The notes under the pieces were generated by a model. The model saw only the letters and a list, made by a program, of their open reading frames with translations, did not search any database and was not told the DNA's origin. Shown here one piece after another: positions 26,556 to 32,935 of a DNA stretch of 36,268 nucleotides. This DNA is from an uncultured Lachnospiraceae bacterium (lineage in GTDB: Bacteria > Bacillota > Clostridia > Lachnospirales > Lachnospiraceae). Where the stretch lies: the NCBI GenBank assembly GCA_902774125.1, contig CACYHD010000012.1, positions 1 to 36,268 on the forward strand. Reading direction: 5' to 3'. Each line of letters opens with the position of its first letter. Positions within the stretch are counted from its first letter, which is position 1. Made by a program: the position numbers and the translations under genes.

Positions 26556-28640
26556 ATGAAATATATAAAAAAAGGTTTGGTATTGATACTCATAATAACT
26601 GTGGCATTGCATTTTCCTGCAATGAGCTTTGTTAAAGTGAGCGCAGACAACCAGGCCTTTTTTGATGTGACAATACAAGATTACTACAAGTACTCAGGCA
26701 AGTTTTTGATATACTTCGACAACGTGAGCAATGCGGCATCATATGATGTTTATATTGATGATAGTGCAGTGCCGGCCAAAACAATTCATTCATCCGGCGA
26801 CTACATAAGCAAGTATGACATGGAAGAGTTAGAAACAGGCGAGCACACTATGACGCTAGTCGCTGTTAAGAGCGATGGCACAGAACTAGCAAGAGCTAGT
26901 GGCAGTTTTGTCACAGAAGAGGCGGGAACATACGACGACATTCCGCAAGTTTATATCAACACGCAAGGAGAGGTTACTAAAGATTACTTTCCTGAGGCTA
27001 ACACAACAATTACTGTTGTGGACAAGGAAGGTGGAACGTACAGCGATATAATCGACACTGTGTCTAATATCAAAATCCGTGGCAATTCGACAGCAAGCGC
27101 CAACAAGAAACCATGGAATATCAAGTTTGATAGCAAGAGAAATGTGCTCGGCATGACTAAGGGCAAAAAGTGGTGTCTTCTTGCTAATGCATACGACAAG
27201 TCTTTGATGCGCAACAAGCTAGCTCTAGAGATGGGTCACAGCATCAATATGCCATATACATCTGAGAGCAGATATGTCGAAGTGTACATTAACGGAACGT
27301 ACAACGGTAATTACCTTCTAGCAACACCTGTTGAGGTCAAAAAAGAACGAGTTAATATAGACGCATACGATGCGGATTCGTTAGATGTTTTGTTAGAGCT
27401 GGGAACAAGATATGAAGCAGATGTTAATCACTTCACAACAACTGTTCTCGGCACAACATTTGATGTGAATGATCCGGAAAAAGATGGCGAGATAGCTACA
27501 GATGAGCTCAATGCCAAGATTGAAAGAATAAAAAATTACTTGAACAATTATGAAACATGCCTCAAGACCGGAAATTACAATGAGATTGTTAAGTACATGG
27601 ATGTCGACTCCTTCGTGGACTTTTATGTGATAAGCGAGTTTTTCAAAAACGCAGATTTCAACTTTAGCTCCACGAGATTTTATATTAAGAACAACAAAAT
27701 ATACGCAGGACCATTGTGGGACTTCGACCTAAGCTGCGGCAATTTGAATCCTAATTCGTATGCGGATTATTACGATGATGGTGTCAGTTACAAAAATTAT
27801 CGCTGTCGCAAGATGACCTGGTATGCCAAACTTTTTGACACTGATTGGTTCCAGGCCAAGGTGCAAAAACGATTCGAGGAGATGCAGTACATCATCCAAA
27901 ACATGTATATGGAAGACAGCACTGAGTAATGGAGCATCCAGCATCTAGTCGACAATTACGGAATGTCATTCGAGCGAGATTGCAGATCCAAGTCGGAAAA
28001 CGGAGCAGGCTGGTCGCTCAAGGGCGGTGGCGGTTATGTGGGAATAAGCTATGCCACAACAGCGAGATGGAAAACGTGGGATGAGCCAATCGAGTTCGTA
28101 AGGGAATGGATGAAGAATCGCAATGAATGGCTATGTGAAGCTTGGGGTGTTGATATGGAAAATGCTTATAATAAGTATGACCCTAATAGACCTGCAGATC
28201 CTGCAACGATTGTCGTTGAGACTACAACTCAGGCGGAGGCAACTCAGGCGGAGACAACAGGCGGAGAATACCCAACATATGCTCCGACTAATCAGGTCAC
28301 AACAACAAAGGCCATAACAACAAAGGCTATAACAGTAAATAATACTGCGGGCCCAAAAATCAAGAAGCCGGCCAAGACAACTATTCGCAAGGCTCGAAAA
28401 ATAAAAAAACGAAGAGTCAAAATTAAACTAAAAAAAATATCAGGTATCAAGGGATATCAGATAATGATTGCGGCAAACAAAAAGTTTACTAAGAAATGCT
28501 TCAAGCACAAATACAGCAAGCATAAGTTAACGGTTAAGTTGAGCCGCAAGTATAAGAAAATTTTTATTAAGGCTAGAACATACATAAAGGTGAAGGGCAA
28601 GACTGTTTACAGTAAATGGAGCTCAGTGAAGAAAAGATAA
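26556..28640 (+). pseudogene. Secreted CotH kinase-fold protein interrupted by in-frame TAA
   Basis: Reading frame 26556-27929 ends in TAA, and the same frame continues from 27930 to 28640 as clear CotH and tail sequence (WSIQHLVDNYGMSF, then WKTWDEPIEFVREWMKNR). Read through, the protein is 694 residues. It has a signal peptide (about 1-31), an FN3-like domain (about 33-128), a CotH domain (about 135-530) with IKIRGNSTASANKKPW and GPLWDFDLSCGN (WDFD 388-391), a Thr-rich linker and the lysine-rich FN3-like tail. The first fragment (457 residues) keeps both nucleotide and metal motifs but lacks the last helices of the fold and the tail. The stop is TAA followed by T, an efficient terminator. 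Pseudogene, phase-like variant or sequence error. Confidence 0.85.
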
Positions 28641-28710
28641 ACCGGCCTAAAGTAATAGGGCAGGACTAAAACGACAAGGCTAGACCAAAGCGATAAAGCC
28701 AACCTAAAAA
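28632..28710 (+). repeat. Degenerate repeat spanning the stop of the third CotH gene
   Basis: The end of the gene (AAAAGATAAACC...CCTAAAG, 28632-28652) recurs in altered form at about 28687-28710 (AAAGCGATAAAGCC...CCTAAAA), with a further loose copy between. Both copies read K-R-stop in some frame. Weaker than the other gene-end repeats. Confidence 0.45.
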
Positions 28711-28723
28711 AGAGGAATAGTAT

Positions 28724-29626
28724 ATGAAAAAAATAACAAGCGCAATAATGATAATGTTTTTGGCGGCAGCGATGACGGCTTGCGCAAGCACTAGCAGCAA
28801 AAGACCGGAAGACAACAAGAAACTCATGCTTCCTAAAAACAGTTACAAGCTAGAGGCACGCCATGAAGTCAACGGAAGACAGGGTGTGTGCAGCGAAGGT
28901 GATTACTACTGGGTAAGCGGAAGCACGACACTCACTAAGTATGACCGCAACTGGAAGGTAGTCAAGGAGAATAAGGATCCATTCAAGGGATACGAAAAAG
29001 AGGTCAATCATATAGGTGACATTGATGTGTATAAGAACGAACTATATGTGGGCGTGGAATATTTTATGGACGGCGTAGGTCGCAACATTCAGGTGGCGGT
29101 TTATGACGCGGACACACTGCAGCTCAAGAGAACGTTTCCGTTTAAGCCAGAGAGCGGTCAACTCGAGTGCTCGGGAATTGCGGTGAATCCTGACGATGGA
29201 GTGGTTGTCATGTGCTCTTGGGTTGGCGAAGAAAGCGGAAGATACTTGTATCGATACAACCTTAAGGACGGCAAGTACCTTGGCAAGGTTCATATGCAGG
29301 CGCCACCGCAATGGCTCCAGGGAATAGCTTACAACGACGGCTATTATTATATGACAGCAGACGATGGCACCGCAGATGACAATGAGCCGGACCACATATA
29401 TGCAACCAAGTTCGGCCTTAAGGATAGCAGCTGCATAGTGACTCTTGAGAGAACGCTAGACGACGTTAAGCGCCAGGGCGAAATCGAGGGACTCACATTC
29501 GACCAAAACAAAGACAACCTTATGGTGCTGTACAACAGAGGCGCAAGAATTGTGCTAGGCATGCCAAAAGGTTTTTACGAAGGATACGACAGAGAAATAT
29601 CTGAGGTGTTCGTTTATAGCAAATAG
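28724..29626 (+). CDS. Lipoprotein with beta-propeller-like (SdiA-regulated type) domain
   Basis: 300 residues with a type II signal peptide and lipobox MTAC (lipidated Cys20). The mature part has recurring strand pairs such as NELYVGVEY, VAVYDADTLQLKRTF, SGIAVNPDDGVVVMCSW, RYLYRYNLKDGKYLG and IEGLTFDQNKDNLMVLYN. The closing 'EGLTFD' block is typical of SdiA-regulated/phytase-like propellers. No catalytic residues can be assigned. It probably sits on the outer face of the membrane. It follows the broken CotH gene by 83 bp and ends in its own terminator. Confidence 0.7.
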   Translation: MKKITSAIMIMFLAAAMTACASTSSKRPEDNKKLMLPKNSYKLEARHEVNGRQGVCSEGDYYWVSGSTTLTKYDRNWKVVKENKDPFKGYEKEVNHIGDIDVYKNELYVGVEYFMDGVGRNIQVAVYDADTLQLKRTFPFKPESGQLECSGIAVNPDDGVVVMCSWVGEESGRYLYRYNLKDGKYLGKVHMQAPPQWLQGIAYNDGYYYMTADDGTADDNEPDHIYATKFGLKDSSCIVTLERTLDDVKRQGEIEGLTFDQNKDNLMVLYNRGARIVLGMPKGFYEGYDREISEVFVYSK

Positions 29627-29636
29627 AATATACACA

Positions 29637-29677
29637 GAACAAGCCCGTTAGTTGAATAATTAGCGGGCTTGTGTTAT
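29637..29677 (+). terminator. Terminator after the lipoprotein gene
   Basis: ACAAGCCCGTTA pairs with TAGCGGGCTTGT (one mismatch or wobble) around a short loop; the T-run is interrupted (TGTTAT). It isolates the preQ1 leader from upstream reading. Confidence 0.75.
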
Positions 29678-29698
29678 AAATAAATGGTACAAAAACAT

Positions 29699-29741
29699 AC
29701 GACAGTTCGTTAGCACCATCCTGTCGTTAAAAAAAACTAGG
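29699..29741 (+). promoter_or_regulatory. preQ1-I riboswitch aptamer
   Basis: P1 is ACGACAG (29699-29705) with CTGTCGT (29721-29727). The internal loop is TTCGTTAGCACCATC. An A-rich strand (29729-29736) leads to CTAG (29737-29740), which pairs with TTAG in the loop (one G-U pair) to form the H-type pseudoknot. This matches the class I preQ1 fold (about 35-45 nt, A-rich tail). Location directly before the que operon supports the assignment. Confidence 0.88.
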
Positions 29742-29793
29742 GCTCGTAACCTTATAAGGGTTACTTTGTCCTGCGTGCAGTAGGGCTTTTTTT
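29738..29793 (+). terminator. Riboswitch expression platform: terminator and competing antiterminator
   Basis: Terminator: GTCCTGC (29768-29774), loop GTGCA, GTAGGGC (29780-29786), then seven T. Antiterminator: TAGGGC (29738-29743) pairs with GTCCTG (29768-29773), with GTAACC/GGTTAC (29746-29751 with 29759-29764) stacked inside. TAGGGCT occurs at both 29738 and 29781. The first copy overlaps the pseudoknot strand CTAG, so preQ1 binding would prevent the antiterminator and turn transcription off. Confidence 0.8.
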
Positions 29794-29830
29794 ATTGGAA
29801 AAAAGTCGTAACAGCTAGAAAGGATTTATT

Positions 29831-30250
29831 ATGTATTTTTTGAGAACAGAAGATAGCTTTGATGCAGCACATTTCCTAAAAGGATACGAAGGCAAGTGCA
29901 GCAATATACATGGCCATAGATGGAAGGTTATTGTTGAGGTCAAGGGAGAAGATCTTAAGCAGGAAGGACCTAAGCGTGGTATGGTCGTTGACTTTAGCGA
30001 CCTCAAGGATTGACTATACAAGATTTGTGACAATATGGATCACAGTCTTATTATAGAAGAAAACTCTCTCAAGCCTGCTACAATGGAGGCGCTAAGAGAT
30101 GAGGACTTCGTCATTATAGAAGTTCCTTTCAGACCTACAGCGGAGAACTTCGCTAAGTACTTTTTTGAAAAAATCAAGGAAGATGGTTATGTAGTAAATC
30201 GCGTTGAGGTATATGAGACACCTAACAACTTTGCTGCATACGAGGAATAA
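29831..30250 (+). pseudogene. queD: 6-carboxytetrahydropterin synthase QueD, interrupted by in-frame TGA
   Basis: QueD makes 6-carboxy-tetrahydropterin from dihydroneopterin triphosphate in preQ1 synthesis. The N-terminal 60 codons hold the zinc ligands (DAAHFL and SNIHGHRW) and the catalytic Cys in GKCSNIHG. After FSDLKD a TGA (30011-30013) appears; the same frame then continues LYKICDNMDHSLIIEENS to the TAA at 30248-30250. Spacing to the catalytic His in MDHSL matches intact QueD with one residue at the stop, so this is a nonsense codon and not an indel. Without readthrough the product lacks the His and the substrate-binding Glu (RVEVYETPNN). The following bases are CTA, a leaky context for TGA in other systems. 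AAAGGA site present. Length if read through: 139 residues. Confidence 0.9.
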
Positions 30251-30252
30251 TA

Positions 30253-30906
30253 ATGAAGGTTGTAGAAATATTTACAAGTATAAACGGTGAGAGCAAGAGA
30301 GCCGGAGAGTTGGCTGTTTTTGTCAGGTTCGCGGGGTGCAATCTGAACTGCGCATATTGCGATACGAAGTGGGCCAATGAGCCAGACACAGAGTACAAGG
30401 ACATGACGCCTGAAGAGATAGCAGACTACGTTATCAAGCAGCAGGTGACTAACGTGACTATAACCGGTGGCGAGCCACTTTTGCAAAAAAATATAGAACA
30501 GCTTGTGGCGCTTCTTATGGGAAGCGGCCATAGGGTGGAGATTGAGACTAACGGCTCCGTTGATATAGACAGCATTGCGTGGAGCAAGCGACCAAGCTTT
30601 ACAGTTGATTACAAGTCTCCATCGAGTGGATGTGAGAGCAAGATGTTTATGGATAACTACAGCAAGGTGGGAGCAGATGACGTGGTCAAGTTCGTTGTCG
30701 GAAGCAAAGAGGACTTGGACAAGGCTAGAGATATAATAAAGCAATATCATCTGGACCAAAAATCTAATGTTTTTGTCAGCCCTGTTTGGGGTGATATAGA
30801 ACCGGCCCAGATTGTAGAATATATGATAGAAAACAAACTTAACGACATCAAGTTGCAGATCCAAATGCACAAGATTGTTTGGGATCCTGACAAGAGAGGA
30901 GTTTAG
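30253..30906 (+). CDS. queE: 7-carboxy-7-deazaguanine synthase QueE (radical SAM)
   Basis: 217 residues. It converts 6-carboxytetrahydropterin to 7-carboxy-7-deazaguanine by radical SAM chemistry. The [4Fe-4S] ligands are Cys29, Cys33 and Cys36 in [11 protein letters not shown]. The SAM-binding TITGGEPLL motif and VEIETNGS follow. The N-terminal IFTSINGES matches the family. Two bases separate it from the queD stop, and its GAGGAA site lies in the queD end, so translation is tightly linked. The length is near that of Bacillus QueE. Confidence 0.95.
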   Translation: MKVVEIFTSINGESKRAGELAVFVRFAGCNLNCAYCDTKWANEPDTEYKDMTPEEIADYVIKQQVTNVTITGGEPLLQKNIEQLVALLMGSGHRVEIETNGSVDIDSIAWSKRPSFTVDYKSPSSGCESKMFMDNYSKVGADDVVKFVVGSKEDLDKARDIIKQYHLDQKSNVFVSPVWGDIEPAQIVEYMIENKLNDIKLQIQMHKIVWDPDKRGV

Positions 30907-30907
30907 A

Positions 30908-31477
30908 ATGATAGACAAAAAAGCTATAGAAGAGCATATCAAAGGAATAATAGTAGCACTAGGTGACGACCCGGATAGAGAAGGGCTCAAGGAGACACCT
31001 CAGAGAGTGGCTGCAATGTACGAGGAAGTGTTCGAGGGAATGAACTACACTAACCACGAGATTGCGGAGATGTTCAACAAGACTTTTTCCGAGCAGATCA
31101 ACGAGGCGGACAATTCCAAGATTGTTGTAATGAAGGACATTGAACTTTTCTCATATTGCGAGCATCACATGGCGCTTATGTATGATATGACAGCCAATGT
31201 GGCATACATTCCTAAGGGCAAGGTTATCGGCCTATCAAAGATCGCTAGAGTGGTAGATATGGTGGGCAAGAGACTTCAGCTTCAGGAAAAAATCGGACAG
31301 GACATCGCTGATATTATATCTGAGATTACAGGCAGCGAGGATGTTGCAGTAACTATTGAGGGATACCACAGCTGCGTTTCTGCAAGAGGAATCAAAAAGC
31401 AAAAGACTAAGACATATACAGCAGAATTCAGAGGCAAGTTTAAGGACGACACATCATTGCAGTTGTATTTGAAATAG
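30908..31477 (+). CDS. folE: GTP cyclohydrolase I FolE
   Basis: The start is the ATG at 30908, one base after the queE stop, with GAGAGGAG upstream; an 11-codon longer frame inside queE is less likely. FolE converts GTP to dihydroneopterin triphosphate, the QueD substrate. Zinc ligands are Cys84 and His87 in YCEHHMAL and Cys156 in [18 protein letters not shown]-type ([13 protein letters not shown]) and [12 protein letters not shown] helices are conserved. At 189 residues it has normal length. Its place inside the que operon indicates dedication to preQ0 supply, though it can also feed folate. Confidence 0.96.
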   Translation: MIDKKAIEEHIKGIIVALGDDPDREGLKETPQRVAAMYEEVFEGMNYTNHEIAEMFNKTFSEQINEADNSKIVVMKDIELFSYCEHHMALMYDMTANVAYIPKGKVIGLSKIARVVDMVGKRLQLQEKIGQDIADIISEITGSEDVAVTIEGYHSCVSARGIKKQKTKTYTAEFRGKFKDDTSLQLYLK

Positions 31478-31518
31478 AGTTTAAGAATGACACTTCATTG
31501 TGGTCATACTTGAAATAG
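31437..31518 (+). repeat. 41-bp tandem duplication of the folE 3' end
   Basis: Copy 1 (31437-31477) encodes [12 protein letters not shown] and stop. Copy 2 (31478-31518), directly adjacent, would encode FKNDTSLWSYLK and stop. Most of the 41 positions match; the differences show that the duplication is not recent or is under no constraint. Confidence 0.9.
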
Positions 31519-31552
31519 CAACACGACTGGTTGACATAATATTGGAGGACAA

Positions 31553-32233
31553 ATGAAAGCATTAGTTTTATCAAGTGGCGGCGTGGATTCCACAACAGCC
31601 CTTGGATTGGCGATAAAAAAATACGGTAAGGATAATGTAATAGCTCTATCTATTTCTTACGGCCAAAAACATGACAAAGAAATCGAAGCTGCTGTTAAGG
31701 TGGCAGAGTACTACGGCGTAGAGCAGTTGTTTTTGGACCTGGCTAAGATATTCGAGTACAGCAATTGTTCGCTTTTACAGCAGTCCACTGAGGAGATACC
31801 AGAGGAAAGCTACGCTGAGCAGATCGAAAAAACTGAAGGTGAAAAGCCGGTTAGCACATACGTGCCATTTAGAAACGGTTTGTTCCTATCATCTGCGGCA
31901 AGCCTCGCGCTAAGCAAGGACTGCGAGGTCATTTATTACGGAGCACATGCGGACGACTCGGCTGGTTTTGCCTATCCGGATTGCTCGCCTGTTTTTAACA
32001 ATGCAATGAATGAGGCTATTTGGGAAGGCTCAGGACATCAGCTCAAGATCGAAGCGCCTTTTGTCAATATGACTAAGGCAGACGTTGTGAAGATGGGTAT
32101 AGAGCTAGGCGTTCCATACGAGCTAACATGGTCATGCTACGAAGGTGGCGACAAGCCATGCGGCAAATGCGGAACATGCATCGACAGAGCCAAGGCTTTC
32201 GAGGCCAACGGCATTTCAGACCCGGCACTATAG
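31553..32233 (+). CDS. queC: 7-cyano-7-deazaguanine synthase QueC
   Basis: 226 residues. It makes preQ0 from 7-carboxy-7-deazaguanine, ammonia and ATP. The PP-loop SGGVDSTT (residues 8-15) binds ATP. STYVPFRNGLFLS and YYGAHADDSAGFAYPDC are family blocks. The zinc-binding Cys cluster is CYEGGDKPCGKCGTC near the C-terminus. A GGAGG site lies at proper distance. The 75-bp gap after folE is mostly filled by the duplicated folE end. It closes the riboswitch-controlled operon. Confidence 0.97.
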   Translation: MKALVLSSGGVDSTTALGLAIKKYGKDNVIALSISYGQKHDKEIEAAVKVAEYYGVEQLFLDLAKIFEYSNCSLLQQSTEEIPEESYAEQIEKTEGEKPVSTYVPFRNGLFLSSAASLALSKDCEVIYYGAHADDSAGFAYPDCSPVFNNAMNEAIWEGSGHQLKIEAPFVNMTKADVVKMGIELGVPYELTWSCYEGGDKPCGKCGTCIDRAKAFEANGISDPAL

Positions 32234-32337
32234 ACGTGACAAAAAAATGAAAGTGTCCCGTTTAACGTGACAAAAAAACAAAAGTGTCCCGTTTAACGTG
32301 ACGCAACAAAAAAGTGTCCCGTTCAACGTGACACTTT
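32234..32337 (+). repeat. 31-bp tandem hairpin repeat after queC
   Basis: Units at 32234-32264, 32265-32295 and 32296-32325 (31, 31 and 30 bp) and a partial fourth (32326-32337). Each begins ACGTGAC, has an A-rich centre, and ends GTGTCCCGTTTA or GTGTCCCGTTCA. Across each unit border TGTC-C-CGT and ACG-T-GACA can form a small hairpin. The first unit starts on the base after the queC stop. Confidence 0.9.
32311..32337 (+). terminator. Hairpin at the end of the que operon
   Basis: AAAGTGTC (32311-32318) pairs with GACACTTT (32330-32337), with CGT/ACG paired inside. A-rich upstream, only three T at the end. It is the last and strongest hairpin of the repeat and is the probable end of the operon transcript. 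Confidence 0.6.
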
Positions 32338-32419
32338 AGTAAAAATTACATCATAATTAAATAGTAAACTATTGTAACGATATATTGTATAATTAATATG
32401 GAATAATACGGAGGAAACC

Positions 32420-32902
32420 ATGAGAGAAAAAGAAGGTTTGACTAAGCTAGGTAGCAACAGCACAGAATACGGAACAGAATACGACAAAAACTTATTAGAA
32501 AAGTTTTCTAACAAGCATCCGGACAACGACTATTTCGTTAAGTTCAACTGTCCTGAGTTCACAAGCTTGTGCCCTATTACTAACCAGCCTGATTTTGCTA
32601 CAATCTACATTTCTTACGTACCGGATCAGTATTTAGTAGAGAGCAAGTCATTGAAGCTATACCTTGTTTCTTTTCGCAATCACGGCGACTTCCATGAGGA
32701 CGTTATCAATATAATTATGAAGGATCTTGTAGAACTACTAGACCCTAAATATATAGAAGTATGGGGTAAGTTTTTGCCACGCGGCGGAATCTCAATCGAC
32801 CCATACGCCAACTATGGCAAGCCAGGAACTATGTGGGAAAAGGTTGCAACAGACCGACTAGTCAACCACGATATGTATCCTGAAAAAGTAGATAATAGAT
32901 AA
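32420..32902 (+). CDS. queF: NADPH-dependent 7-cyano-7-deazaguanine reductase QueF
   Basis: 160 residues, the short type I QueF. It reduces preQ0 to preQ1 in the cytoplasm. The catalytic Cys51 and Asp58 are in [16 protein letters not shown]; the NADPH-binding block [21 protein letters not shown] is complete. The start has ACGGAGG. It is set apart from queC by 186 bp containing the hairpin repeat. A TATAAT at about 32388-32394 suggests its own promoter, and no second preQ1 aptamer is seen, so it may escape the feedback that controls the other genes. Confidence 0.96.
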   Translation: MREKEGLTKLGSNSTEYGTEYDKNLLEKFSNKHPDNDYFVKFNCPEFTSLCPITNQPDFATIYISYVPDQYLVESKSLKLYLVSFRNHGDFHEDVINIIMKDLVELLDPKYIEVWGKFLPRGGISIDPYANYGKPGTMWEKVATDRLVNHDMYPEKVDNR

Positions 32903-32913
32903 TCAACCGAGGT

Positions 32914-32927
32914 TGCCTTGCAAGGCA
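32914..32927 (+). promoter_or_regulatory. 14-bp palindrome over the ribosome binding region of the LRR gene
   Basis: TGCCTTG and CAAGGCA form a perfect palindrome nine bases before the ATG at 32936. Its right arm holds the only Shine-Dalgarno-like AAGG. It could be a protein site, or a small hairpin that hides the binding site. Confidence 0.4.
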
Positions 32928-32935
32928 TGTGACAA

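Noticed and set aside
27963-28640. A separate gene after the third CotH ORF
   Set aside because: It is in the same frame as the upstream ORF, has no ribosome binding site at its first ATG, and continues the CotH fold, so it is the remainder of a broken gene.
30005-30050. Selenocysteine at the queD TGA
   Set aside because: The aligned position is not a catalytic Cys in QueD and no clear SECIS-like hairpin directly follows.
30035-30250. A separate small ORF after the queD fragment
   Set aside because: It is the C-terminal half of QueD in the same frame after the TGA.
32234-32337. Short direct repeats that could suggest a CRISPR array
   Set aside because: Units are adjacent with no unique spacers, and there are no cas genes; the pattern is a tandem hairpin repeat.
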